A stretch of DNA of 64,000 bases from Sitta carolinensis (Eukaryota; Chordata; Aves; Passeriformes; Sittidae), in contig JAVUNC010000019.1 in NCBI GenBank assembly GCA_032173965.1, positions 15,554,234 to 15,618,233 of the forward strand, read 5' to 3'. Positions 27,236 through 40,560 of this stretch are shown here, piece by piece. Position 1 is the first letter of the stretch; each line of letters opens with the position of its first letter. The notes under the pieces were generated by a model that searched no databases, was not told where the DNA came from, and was given only the letters and a program-made list of their open reading frames with translations. The position numbers were made by a program, and so were the translations under genes.

Positions 27236-28722
27236 CAAGCACTGCATCTTGATCAAGAAGTCTCTGAGCTTCTCAGCAGTGGAAGCTGGAAAGTGTCCTG
27301 AGTATTTACCCCCTTCCTGAGTTTTCAGGAACATTCTCATTCAGTCATTCTTCTTTGTCTCCACTTCAGGCTGAAGTGCTCACCCTAAGCAATGAGGGAA
27401 GAAACAAATAATTATGGAAGACAGGAAACAGAAAAGGTGAAGGGGAAGATCAAAATGAAGAAGAAAAAAAAAAATTAAAAAAGAAGAAATCCAGACCACC
27501 CCTGACAGCACTTACTGCTATTTTCAAATATACATGATCTGGTGAACACTGGTCAGTGCCTGGGGCCACAGGATCTGTGGTCTGAACTGTGTGACCCCTG
27601 GGAAATGTCAAATACAGTATAAACCTCACAGGAAAGGTGGTTATAAGATGTATCATTTTACAATATTATTGCAGGAAGATTATGTTACTTTATGCAGTTA
27701 TATTAATGTGATTACTCAAATTATAAATGCTTTGATTAATTTGTCTCATATCAATATGTGACTATTACAAGTTAAATAACTCCATAAAAACAAGGTATTA
27801 TATATGCAAAAAAAAAGTTATGCATTGAAATAAAGCTTTTGAAAACCAGTGACATTATTTAGAATTCAGCTTAAATAAAAACTAGCACAGCCATACCTGA
27901 ATAAAACACATTAAGACTTAACAGATTTTATAGATACCAATCTTTCATATAACCTTCTCTTTCAAGTAGTTGTAGGTTCTAACACAACAAAACCAAAGGA
28001 AGAAATATGCAAGATAATGTTGACTTGTAATCCTTAAAAACGAACACAAAAATAGGTGAAATCCTCATTTGGAGGTTGAGGGAAGGTAGATTGAGAAGGA
28101 AGTTCTTTGTGGGGGAGCAGCAATTTGTACTTTTCAAGCAGCCATTCACAGCACAAAAGTGTACTAAAGAATTCAAGAAATAACGTGTTATGGCATTTCC
28201 TCACTTGTCTTTATTGCAGAAAAATAAGCATCCAGTATGCTCATTAAGAATATAAGATAGATTTTAGCACCTAAGGCACCTTCCTATAAAGAGCCTTAAG
28301 AACAAGACTGCTACAGAGAGAGCACTTGTTGCAGCACTCCACTTATCAAATAGCAATAAGAGTGAGATATTTTATTTTAGCAAGTGACAAACATTTGGAG
28401 CCATCGGTTTCAGGGTGTGTATTTTTCCTTCTGATGGAGGTATTGCCCCATCCATTCCCCAGAACAGCCCAGCTGACTACCAAGGTGCAGAGCAGTTGTG
28501 CAGCATGCACAGATGCACGTGCACATTTTACATGCTCTGTCCCTCTTTTGCTCAGAGGGAATCTCTATGGCTCTTGTAGTCTGGTTTTCTAGGCCTGAGG
28601 TTTCTGAGTTTCTGAACTCAGTTTCTTCATGGTGTTTAGGTTTCAGAAGACCTTGTTCCCACAGACTTGACATAAACATCCCAAGTGTTATTGTAACGAG
28701 AGTGATATTTTGCATTCTTTTC

Positions 28723-28904
28723 TGTGGGATGGACTTGTCTCTATCCATGGGTTTGGGCCAATGGTTAGAAGAGTTCTGGCACTCTTCTAACCAATGAGAG
28801 TGGCCTGTTCCAAAAGGTATATAAGGAGGGCAGTTGTTTTAATAAAGTGGAGTCAGATGCAGTTTTTTATAACGAGGTCTTGTGTCGTTGGTTCATCGCC
28901 CACA
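28723..28904 (+). mobile_element. Solo-LTR-like element
   Basis: Bounded by the inverted ends TGTGGG and CCCACA. Inside, in order, are a CCAAT box, a TATATAA box at 28818-28824 and AATAAA at 28841-28846. A poly(A) signal this close behind the TATA box, ahead of the expected transcription start, is the layout of many avian retroviral LTRs. No clear target-site duplication is visible (TTTTC versus GTGAC), and no internal retroviral genes adjoin it. It is therefore at most a degraded solo LTR, and the exact borders are uncertain. Confidence 0.5.
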
Positions 28905-31900
28905 GTGACAGGCTCTGGTAGGAACAAGGTTTCCAAAAGCACATCCTTTGTACCCAGAAATCAGGCTTCAGAATAATACACTTCCAACCAGAGGAGTTAC
29001 ATTATGTAGAATGGAGGAAAACGATATTTCTTTCTCTTCCACTTAATCGTCAAGTAGATTTTCCTTTACACCAAAGACAAGTATCTTATCTTTTCACACA
29101 AAGTTTACATTGGAAATGCATTGGCACCAAAAGAAATGATCACTGGTTCCTTGTTCTTAGCTCGTGCCATCCTCCTCCCCTTGCGGTGGCACAAGTGTTG
29201 GTCTGGGTGAATTGATCTGGGCTATCAGTGACTGACAGGAACCCACTGGCCCTCTGGTGGCTTCCTTTCGGTTCTGCAGCTTCGGGTGTAAAGCCAGCAC
29301 TGCCCTTAATAAATGCAAAAGGCTTTACAAGTCCTGTCTCTCTTACCAGAAGCTTTATGCAAGCCTGAACCATTTTTTCCTGCAAGTTAACTTCCAGGTC
29401 ATCTTTTTTTTCCTTAATAAAAAGGAATGAAATAAGGTTAATAAGGTTATTAACCTTAACCTCATGTTAATATTAATGTTACCAAGTAATAGTCACATTA
29501 AGTCAAAACTACTACTCTGGGAGTGTGGGGGGAGAAACAGAACTTGAAAGGTTTTTGTTGCCAAAAAAATGTGTTGTAGCTAGCCGGCAGAGAGTGGAAC
29601 AGCAGCTACTGGTGTTCAGGCCATTGCTCTGTAAGAACTCTTAAAGGCCTTAGGAAACATTCAAAGTCAGTTTGAACGCCCCAGTTCTGAATTAGAGTCT
29701 GTCAATGGCAGCAAAACAAGAGGCACAGAAATCTGAATGCAGTGGAAAGAATAGCTCCTGGTTTACTCTTCAGGCCTCATGGCTTCTGCACACAATGCCA
29801 CTGCAGTTGTGCTGCTGTATGACATCTTCAGGAAAAGAAATAAAGAAAAAGGTTTCATAAAAGCCAAGCTAAAAGCACTATTTTAAATTTTCTTTGTAAG
29901 TGCATAAAGCTTTAATTAGCACGACTCAGCTGGAAAGCTTATAAATATTTGAATAGCAGTAAGAATTAGTTTACTTCTACATCCATCTTGGCATAAATTG
30001 GGGTCACGTGTAATTATCCAAAGGACAGCATCCTCTTTGAGATAGATTTAGAGGATCACATTTCCTGATCAGTGTTGGAAGTAACTAATATTAATGAGTG
30101 ATCCTGAACCTTTAATGTACTTCCTTTTTATTCTTTAAAAGAATTACTTATGTTCAGAGCTTCATTCACATTAGAATAAGCTGTTCCATGTCACTTTTTG
30201 TGACAATTACTACAGTTCTGTTTTATTCTGTGGCTCCAAAGATAATTGGCAATGTTTAACTAAATATTAAATATGAATCCCTAAGAAGGTTTTAAACCCG
30301 AATTTTGAGTGAGTGCATAATGTGAGAGATGTTTTGACTTTTTTAACTCAGATGTTCTTACACTACCACCAAAAACTATATTTAGCTGTCAAAGTTATAG
30401 GTTCATCTTTAAATGCTAGCAAGGTCAAAACATTTTCCTGTGGAAAAACATTAACTATAATTCAAAAACAGAAAATACTTTAACTTCTCACAGTGAAGAC
30501 TTTCTGATTTGCCCAAGTCTCTTGAATACTAGATGTAATTTTGAAGAATTTTAGTCTGAATAAAACTCCTTTGTGACTACATATGCACTAAGTACATGGG
30601 TTAAAGGTCTTCCCTTAAAAATAATGTTTTTCCCAGTTGCTCTTTTCTGATGACTCATACCAGATTCACTTCCCATTACAACTCACTGTCATTTAATGCA
30701 CCTTCATTTCCAGAGCCAGCCAGCCAGTGAGCTGCCCCCCTGGGGATGTCAGTACAAAATCAGGTACTCCAGATTCTATTAATTTCATTCATGATTATCA
30801 GGGGATGAGATCCTCCACGTGTATATCTGTTAAGATGTTTCTCACTGCATTGTTTAGCACAGGCTAATATCTAGTTCAGCATAAGCTAAAGTCCTTTAAT
30901 TGATGCCTAATTTCAAGTCAAGGGGGATCTCCAGGTGCCAAGTATTTACCTGTATAAACATGTTTGTTTGGTGAAGTAAAGTAAATGTCACATAAACCTG
31001 TCACTCAAGAAGGTGTTTTAAGTGATGTTACTGCATTCCTGTTATGCCCTGGCATTGCTCTTGACGAGGTTTTGCATTTTGGTTGTATGAATTTCCTTAG
31101 AAAGAATAGTTTTGTCATGTGTTTCAGATCCCATGGCAGCTATGGCAACAATAGGATGAACAGACAGAGTTTCCACTTTAAACTAAGCACCAAACACCAT
31201 CTCAGATTTTACCCACCTGGCAAGTAGAGGATCTATATCCTTCATGGGACAACTTCTATTTCCATTGAGGTAACACTTTTGTTCTTAAAAATATTCTTTA
31301 CAAAAATACTCAAGAAACACCAGGCTGATCCAGCAGGAGTTCATTGTAGAAATGCTCAGATTTTTCAGTGTTCACTACAGACATTAACATAATCATGTAC
31401 CACAGATACCTTCCCTCTTCTGTCACACCCTCACCCACCCAACACTGCAACAGAAGCCAGTCCAGGTCAGTAACTAAAAACTTGCTCCAAATACTCAGAG
31501 CATAACTGCTGAACTGTTAAATAATGACAATTGTTCAAATAAACAGCTAGAAATTGCAAAGAACTTGATATATTAGAAACCCTTCAGAGCAGCAGGTAAA
31601 TGCCATGCTACAGGACTTGTTCACACCTCTGAGATGAAGAGAGTTGAATGCAGTATTAAGTTAAGACTTAAGCACAAAGACAACACATTTACCAATTTTG
31701 TCAGCTAGTAGTTTGCTTTTGACTCCAGTAGTGCCATAAGCTTTGGCTAAATTCATTATGCACTGCCTATTTTTCCTTTTTTCTTTTTCTTTTGTTTGAT
31801 TGAAAAGTAAGTTTTCCTGTTGGGGAAAAATGGAAAGGATTGGCACACATGATGTGCTGCAACTTGTTACATCCTGAGTTTAGAATGGAGAGTCTTGCCT

Positions 31901-34900
31901 TGAGGAAGCATCTGTGCTGTATGCAGTGATCTGTACACCAACACCAGCTTAACTCCTCTGTCAGAGCAGAAGCACGGTTAGAAGCTTTCCTGGGGAAAGC
32001 ATGACAAAACATGGCTTTTTTAAAAAATTCATCTCCTTTCTCACTTGGATTTTAACAGCATTTTCCTCAGTGTTACCACTGGGTACCATGTCCTGGGAGT
32101 TCAGGACAGATCCCAGTCTCATAATACTCTGCTGTAACTTCTGGTGCTGGCACATCCAGGTATTCCCATTGCATCCACACCAATATCAGTACTGCAGTTA
32201 CAAACCCCTACTCCACCACCAGTTACCACTCTACCTCCAGTCTGCTGGAAGCAGTTTACATCAGTAGCTCCTATCTAGGCCTCCATTGCAAACCCACCAC
32301 TTCCTACAATATGGGAAGCAATTTATGATATATTATTAGCCAAAGAGCTGTCACTATTGTGGGTCCCAATGCTTAAATGAGAGTCTATATTCCATTGGAA
32401 TCTTATTCAGGATGGATTAATTTTAATTTTTTTTCCTGTTTGTTTAATTTCTTGTCATAGTAACCATGGTGATAAGCTTCTCAGGAATTAACAGAATATT
32501 TTGGAATATATTAATGCCATCCCATATCCATTTTAATGTGTGCCCTCCTTCAGATGCTAGCTCACAATACTCTTGAGGTCTAGTGGACTTCTGTAACACT
32601 ATTAAAGTAATTGATCCAGCTCCCAGCTTTATCAAGAGGCATTTGCTACCATTTAAAGTACACTATTTCACTTTTCTGGACCAGTTCCAAAGCTCAGCAT
32701 CACATATGGGCAAGTCCCAGAGCTTTCTATTTATTTATTTAAGAGGAGAATTAAACCACAGAACTAGTGCATTATCCATGGTTATTAGCAATGCACTTGT
32801 GCTGAAAAGGTTTTAAGGATTTGTACAGCAGTATCAGGAGCAGCTCTATAGGCTGCTTCTCCATTTTATGTTCTTTGCATTACTGTGTAGTGTGGGTTTT
32901 CTCATAATACTATTGTGCTACTTGCATTCACTCAAGTAGGTGACTGTGGTGAATTTCAAAGATAAAGTGCTTCAAGGAACCTATATATACATTGCTATAT
33001 TTGAAATGAAAATAGAGGGAAAGACTTTGCAAACAACAAAATATGTGAGTTAGATATATCATAAACAGAATGCAGGAAAAATCATTCTTTAATCACAGGC
33101 AGCAAGACATCGTTATCTTGGAGTTAAGGTTGCTAAGCAACTTAGCTGGTACAAAACCTACAGAGCAGAAATCCAACTGTTAATAAACTATAAGTGTGGT
33201 CATGTCCAAAGTGGCATGGATTAACCTGATAACACTATATTTCACACACTCCCTTATCTGTACAAACCAGGCAAGTCATAGTCTTAGTCCCATTTTGCAT
33301 ATTCGAATAATTTTTCATTTTGTTGAACCCTTTATCACTGCATAACAATATGGTATAGAAAACATAGCCTAAAAGATAATGCACGAGGGACAGAAGAATA
33401 AATATCAAGTGGTGGCAGAATTTTCAAGACATTTTCACTTACAACTGAGACTGTGGAAAGTGTCTTACCTGAAGACCTCCTGTGTCTGCTCCTTACTTCA
33501 TTCATAAAAATCTCATAGCTGTAGAATTTGAAGACCTTTTAGGAATTTTGGTCTTGAGGTAAAAATGCTACTTGTCAGGCCAGGTTCATCACTTAATTTG
33601 TCTTGAAGACATAAAAATCGCTCTGGAAGCTATGAACAGAAAGATAAAGGAAGTAGATAATAGTAAACCCCCTTTTAAACACTCTATAAACATACTGAAT
33701 GTGTCATAGTAATTACAAATAGTCCTCCAGGTATTTCCTAAATAAGCATTTGATGTGAAAAACATGCCAAAGTTATGACTGGATTTAATCAGGTAGCTCC
33801 TACATATGAGAAAATAATTCAGGATTTGTGAATCATAGAATGGAGTGAAGGAGAAAGAGGACTATGCTAAAATTTTATTTTTCCCAGGTGAAGTAAAAAC
33901 TGAAATCCTCCTCGTTCCTGCCTGAATAAAATGGTGCAATTTCAGGAACTACCTACCTCCCTGGCTTCCTTTGCCCACATCCTTGTGCTCTGGGTGTGTC
34001 TGGAGCTGACACTGGTGTTCCCAGAGGTTGAATGTGAGCCCTGAGTGCCCGAGCTCCTCTCTGTGACCAGGGCCAGGGCAGAGCTGGGGTGGCTGTGGCT
34101 GGACACAGCCTTTCCCTGTACGTGCTCCTCCTGCCTCAGTTCCTTGCCTGTATTCCAGGTTATTAGTATAAGTCATTGTGGGAAAAGAAGGCAAATTCAA
34201 GACAGTGTTACCTAACGAAGGTTACGTCTCAAGCACTGAGTTCCAAAAGTTTAAACAACGGCATTTTCAACTTCAAAATTCAATTGCTTTACGTGATAGA
34301 ATACAAAGATTTATTGGGTAGTGTTCAGCTTATTGGGCACTCTATTCTGCAGTTCAGACTATGGGATAAATGTAATAAAGGTTAGAATAAATGCATTTAA
34401 ATTTGATTTAGACCTTGAGTTAAACAACCTTATTTCCCATATACCTTTGATGCATCAAGGCTGCAACAGTCTTTACACTAATACTGTCTCTGTAGGGCTA
34501 CAATTACTTTTAAAATATAAACTATGTGACCCGTTAGATTATTTTTGCTCGATCCCTGTTGCCTCAATACTCATCCTAAGAGCTTTTAATCTCAAGCATT
34601 TTTCCTCAGCTGCTTCCCTGACTATAAAGCATCACAGCAAGACAGGAAGGGGAAGACATTAAACACCCAGTGAAAGATTTCTGCTGACTTCAGTAAATAT
34701 TAGATCAAGCAAATAACCATGCATCAACCTCTACTTCGATTAATGGGTTTCAGTGAGAACATATTTCATAAGCAAAGCCCACAGAAAAAACACATTCATC
34801 CTTGTTCCTCTGAACTTTTAGTGGAAGGAGCATGGAGTTAAAGCACCATGGCAGTGATCCTTCCTGTTGGTTACCAGAACATGACCATGAGCAAGAGAAT

Positions 34901-37900
34901 TATTACACCAATTTCTCACATAGGAACCACAGAAGAAGCTGGAGAACTATCTGTCCAGGGAGCATGGGCTGTCTTTATAAAGCCTGAAATAGAATACAAG
35001 TGTTCTGCATCCCAGCTAAATGTCTAAGCCAACAGCTCAGTTTTATGGGCATGGCTCTCCTTGTACTGGGTCTCAGCTGTCTGGCTTCTATAATGTTATA
35101 AATGCATATTATAAAGTTGGCTTTTCACAAATATTAAAATGAATGCTATATGTATAATGTTGAAAAACTGCTGCATTAATATAGTTTTTTTTTAATTTCT
35201 GCTATTAACAAAACTTAGAAATAGTACTGTGATAAATATATCTTTCTTGGGCTATATCATGGTAATGTAAAAAGGTTTTTGTAACTGACTCAGAGAATGG
35301 TAATCAGGAAATTCTTCATATTCTTGGATTGCCCTGTCTGATGAAGATGATGGTACAGACACCAGAACCCCAGGGAAAGAATTTATTGATCATCTGTTAT
35401 CAGATAATCTGTGACAGACTGGGACCACATGAATGGGACATGGAATGAAGAGGGGCACATGTAGGGGGACTCAAAGGAATGTTTTTACATAATACCTGAG
35501 GGTCTTGAATATGCAACATGTTGGTGCTTTTAAAGAAGTGTTTCTGGGACTGTAAGTTGTGCTCTTGGCTGAATGCCAAGGTAGCAGGCTGTATATTTTC
35601 ACTTCATTTTCTTGTCCTTATTGTCTTTTATTAAACCTTTTAAATTTTACCAGGAAAGTGATCCTCGTTTTTCACATAACCTATGCTCTTCTACCATGCA
35701 GTTGGAATAAAATGTCGAAATTCTTATGCCACGTAGTGCCCCAGGCAGTTTGAACTTCAGATTTCTTTGGCACGAGTCTACCTTTCTTGGGATGACACCA
35801 ATTTGAATGCCCATCTTTCTCCTTTTACTCCAGTGCTCAAAACGGAACACTGTCAATTTCCTGTGACATTACTCTCTCCAAAGCAGGAAGTTCAGTAAAT
35901 TTGGACCAAGAACTTTACAAACCCACGAGTGGATATAATTCGTGTTAATAGCAGGAGACTGTCATCTCTGGATTTCATTCTTCTTCAGCACCATTTATAA
36001 ACACTACTTATAACCAAGCTCATTGTTACACCTTATTTAAGAGCTGTTTAATATAATGGCTCTCCTGTTTTGCTCTCTGTATGCCAAGCCCAAGAAAATA
36101 AGGGAAAAGAGAGTCATCAATTCGATAGCTCTGCAGTAATGAATAGTTATTGCTATCCCCAGACTCCTTAGGTAAATGACCCATCTAGTGATTACCACAT
36201 CCCTGGAGCGATTGAACCTGCCATCCCTATGTGGTCTCCCCTCTAGGGCAGCCGTTTAACTTCCAGGCAGAAGCAGTTACCTTTGTCTGCTCAGCTCCTG
36301 CTCCTTCACTTCCTCAGCAGGGTGCTGACCTGAAGCCTCCTTGTAAATCATGGCGATCATTCTCCACTGTTCTGAGTGCAATTCAGCAGCTGCAGCAAAT
36401 GCTCCCCTCGGAGGGTAACAGAAAAGCCGCTGATAACTGCCTTACTTTGCAGTGCAAAATAAGTTTAGGAAAAAGCAGATAAATGACTGCAAATGACTCC
36501 TATAGATGCTAATCAAACCAAGATTTGCATCAACTTTACCCAGCCCTGGATTTCTTTTCCCTCTCCACTTACTTTGCCTTTTTTCCTTCCTTCCTAAGAT
36601 ACAAAGAAGGCTGAACTGAATCCACCCAAGCGCTCTGGCAGGATCTCTCTTTGCTCTTCCTCTTGAAGTATGAACTTCAAAGGAGCGAGATGTCACACAT
36701 GGCACAGTCCGGTGACTGCATCCCACCGCAAAGGAGTTGGTAAAAGCTGCCGTGGAAGGCACCAGCCCGAGAGAAGGAACACGTTGGCCCAGCGCAGTTT
36801 ATCCCTTCCCTTGTCCCTGCAAACCACATCTGCCCATTCTGCTTCCCGGGGGAAAGCTTTTATCAGTGAAACAATTCCACTCAGCTGCATTTCACCCGGT
36901 GCACCCAGGGACGGGCAGAGCTGCCTCTCAGGGGCACATCCTGCACAGCTCTGACACCTGGGGGCCTTTTCCCTCGTCACTGTTACACTCTGGCACACAG
37001 AGGAGGGATTCATGTTCGCTCGTGGCTTCAGTTCCTACAGGAGACCTGTCTGTTCAGCCAGGAAATAGAAAGGTTATGTAACAGTAATTCTCTGTTCCTC
37101 AGCTGCTCCATGCTCCCAGAGCAAGTCTGCTTTTGAAATTTCTGCCTGGCAGCCTGCTCCAGTCTCCTGCAGAGAACATGAAAAAATAACATTTATTTTT
37201 CCTATAATGCTCCTTTGCAATATTTCCTGTAGTTTTATAGCAGACAAGATTAAAAAGCACCATGACTAACAAGGAGTTCTGTAGTGGGTGACAATCTAAG
37301 GTGCGGTTGTACAGTAAGAGATTGAGAGGATGGCATTTGTTAAACTTTGCAAGAAACAGTGTGCGACTATGCAGTATTACTTAAATATTGTCACTCTCCA
37401 CTGTGAAACTTCCATTGCCTCGGTCAAAAAGTATCTCCAGTGCTTCAGCATGGTTTTCCTTCAGACTTAACTCACATTTCAGAGAAAATTGTGGAAGAGA
37501 AGTTCTATTCTTCCTTATTGAACATCACAACAACTTCTTTTAAATTGTACAGGCGATTGCCTTTCTTTTTTTCTCTGAACTTGCCCTCTTCGTGCAGAAT
37601 GGTGGGCTGCAAATGGTCCATGAATTATGCACTTATCTTTCCCATTCATTCATTTAAAAGGCTCTGAAGAACTGTACATTCCTTACAAAAATACATTATT
37701 ACATAAAATGGATATTAATGCAATCAAAATAATAAAAATGTCTGATATAATAATTATGCCTGGAATTATCTCAAATAATTATTATCTCTACTTTCAACAT
37801 GCTACAGCACTATCTCCTGGGTACATGGAAGGAGCTTCACTAGAATATCTGCAGGATGTGCTGTAGATTTCTATGGTTCTAATCTTAATTATCATTCATG

Positions 37901-38165
37901 TTTTTAATTCCAGATTGTAGCTACCAAAAATCTTGGAATACACTGCAAAAATGGCATACTCCAGACTCTACATCAGTTTCCAGTGGCTTAATTTGTGGGC
38001 TCCCAGCCTTTATGACTGTGATTTTCTGCATTTCTGAGCCACTGAGTTCACTGGACTAGGTCTAGTTCTCAGTAGCCTACACCGGAAATATCAAAGATAT
38101 TGCAATCAGGATCATTCTTATTCTAAATTCCATACAAAACTTAAGGTTTTGAGGTGGATGAGTTC

Positions 38166-38430
38166 ATTGTTTTGTTTTTTGTTTTTTGTTTTTTTTTTAA
38201 TGAAAGCCACAAGTCAATGAAATCTCTTCCAATTTTTCATCAGAATTCCCAAAGTGTGCCTATGAAAACTTTACTAAACCAAATAGGTATATCTATGATG
38301 CCTTTCTGAAAAATATTTCTAGGTTCAGTAGTGACATATTCCATAGGACAAAACAAAATGAAACCAACCGAACAAAAACCCAACCAAAAAAAAACCCAAC
38401 CAAAACCCACCCAAAATGAAACAAAACTCC
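38166..38430. repeat. Low-complexity T/G tract followed by A/C-rich CCAACCAAAA-type repeat
   Basis: 38168-38199 is a run of TTTTG units and T. About 38343-38430 is built of irregular AACC/CCCAACCAAAA motifs with long A runs. Both are simple-sequence DNA without coding potential. Confidence 0.7.
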
Positions 38431-38969
38431 ACCATGCAGAGGTTCCATCAGACATAACTTGCTGCATTTTGTACCACTGCAGCCTTACATCTCAAATTTC
38501 AACTGTGCACTAGTGCTTTAAGCCAAGAAATTAACCTGACTGTACAGCTTTGCTGCCTTAATGGCTTCATTTTTTATTATATTTATATCCTATTTAGTCT
38601 TGCAGAGCATGAGAGAACTGCAGTTAAGACTTCTTAGAAATCAAGCTGAGCCAGCAGAGCCACAGCTCACGGGACCTGCGCTGCTTCCCTGACATTATAA
38701 GCAAAACCAGCTCAGCCCTCTGAGTTATAAACTCCCCAAATACTTTATTCTTTCAAAATGACTGTACCCTACATTAACTGCAAGAGTAGGTGTTCAGTTT
38801 TGGCATACAATTTCAAAACATACTATTGTGATTGGTTTAGCAGAGCTGACTAAGCTTCCTGTGGGAAATGGTGCCGAGCTCCTTCTGCAGCTGGGTAGGG
38901 GTAGGAGCATTTCTGGGCCTGGTAGTGAAGCACCAAAGAAGCATCCCTAATTCCCAAGATTGTGCTGTA

Positions 38970-38970
<1 letters not shown>

Positions 38971-39007
<37 letters not shown>
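38971..39007 (+). repeat. Poly(A) tract, about 37 A
   Basis: An almost uninterrupted A run follows GATTGTGCTGTACT. Avian CR1 elements do not end in poly(A), so this could be a microsatellite or the tail of a retroposed transcript. I do not recognise the upstream 350 bp, and no flanking target duplication was found. Confidence 0.8.
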
Positions 39008-39008
<1 letters not shown>

Positions 39009-40163
39009 ATCGTTGTACTTTAAGTCATAAATTTTTACTTTTAACTCTATTTCTGAAGCATAGTGAGCCTCATAAGAAATTCTATTTGTAAAGGCTGAAA
39101 CCATATTTTACCATTTGAAGTTAATATAATCAATTTGAGTTTTCTTATATTATTCTGTATTTGTTAGAGATAATTTTATCCTTAAAGCATCATCAGTAGA
39201 ACATCCAGTTTACGTGAGTGATGGTAAAATGAAAATATCTTATTTTGCAAACCAACAGGCTTGAAATAGTGTCCTTAGTGCAGCAACAGCAAATACAGAG
39301 CTAACAGAGACAAACATAGCTAACACAACCCCTACATTTTGGTAAATAAGACCATTATTTCTCATTTCTTGTTGGCCTTATACCTGCAGCCACATGAAGG
39401 GTGAATTGTAGATAATTTCCAGTGTAGAGCCTGGCACTGAAGTCTTTGAGCTACCATTCTTTTTTTTACTAAACTGTCCAATAATTACTAAGAAGAGAGA
39501 TGAATATTGGAAATATTTCCTTGTGCATGTTTATTCTAGTTACCCAACATGTTTATGCAGTTTCATTATGTTTAGCATAAGCTGGCTGGTTTGGTATCTC
39601 TGGGTCACCATATACTGCTCTTTTTTCACCTCAGCCTTAGGTCTTACTGTTTATTAATAACTGTCATTGGATTAAAAAGATCAAAGATGGACAAAAGTTG
39701 AGCATTTAAGCACTAAGCTATGTGTTGATAACAGAAGGTCTGAGGGAAGCTTTCAGATATTTTGTTAAAATGATCTGGGGTTTGGGGTGAAATGGGAGCA
39801 ACACAAAAGGGAACAGTGATTTGGGTGTTTATGGGGAACAGTTTTCCTTGAGCTGTGCTCAAGGTAGGCGCTGTCACACACAAAATACTTGTGAGCATTG
39901 TGTGTGAGTCATGAAGGCCTGTGTTTTGGGCACAGGAAATCATAGAATCCAAAGCCACTCTTTTGACTGTGTCCATTTAGCTACAGGGATTCCCTGGGCA
40001 CTCAGCCTGGGTATGTCTTGGACACCCACCATGTTGGCACTACCACAGCTGCAAGTTTTACATGAACAAGTCCTGGCTTTGCTTGCTGTGCTCATGAATG
40101 TATTTCTCAAGGCAAATCTCACTGTCCCCACGTACCTGATTTGGTTCACATTGTGGAAGAGTT

Positions 40164-40220
40164 TTGATGTGCACTAAACCAATTAGTTTAAGGTGCAACT
40201 AAATTGGAAGTGCACATCAA
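40164..40220. repeat. 57-nt foldback hairpin
   Basis: Arms TTGATGTGCACT (40164-40175) and AGTGCACATCAA (40209-40220) are perfect reverse complements. Pairing continues imperfectly inward (CCAATTAGTT with AACTAAATTGG), leaving a short loop. It could be a small inverted-repeat element or a hairpin RNA precursor; no other support. Confidence 0.6.
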
Positions 40221-40224
40221 CCAC

Positions 40225-40560
40225 GAATGGGTTCACAGAATGAGATCTTTGTTGTTCCTGAAAATAAACCTTCTGATTTGTTTCAGTATAGTGGAGTCAG
40301 TTCTCATGAATTGTAAGATAAACAAGAATCATGTTTACATTCCTTTGTAAAAGTTATCACCTGATGGACTTCTCAAGTGACCAGTGAAGATGGAGAGGTG
40401 GGAACCTCTCTGTCCAATCTCTGATCACTGTGCAGAAACTTATAGATACGAGCTCAACAATAAACTAGACCCTCCTTCCTTTCTTCTTCTCTACCTGAAC
40501 CCCTGATGTGTGTGTTACTGTGTGTTTCTATCTACATCACAGTAACAAGATCTTAACTAG
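40225..40560 (+). repeat. Possible LTR-like remnant
   Basis: Two AATAAA signals (near 40262 and 40461), a GTGGAGTCAG block also present in the element at 28.7 kb, and a terminal T/G/C-rich stretch ending ATCACAGTAACA suggest retroviral LTR remnants. No matching ends or target duplication are seen, so this is weak. Confidence 0.25.

Larger units (their letters stand above)
25086..28722. other. Intergenic with CR1 relics
   Basis: Outside the CR1-like fragments at 26.2 and 27.0-27.2 kb, I see no gene. AT-rich, with a short A run at about 27465-27480. Confidence 0.45.
28905..40163. other. Intergenic, nothing recognised apart from simple repeats
   Basis: AT-rich noncoding DNA. A near-perfect palindrome lies at 29434-29457. 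GC-richer patches at 33950-34160 and 36200-36970 contain short unrecognised open frames. Simple repeats at 38.2-38.4 and 39.0 kb are listed separately. Confidence 0.45.

Noticed and set aside
40346..40557. Complete LTR bounded by TGTAA and TAACA
   Set aside because: No target-site duplication, no clear TATA box at the right distance; kept only as a low-confidence remnant.
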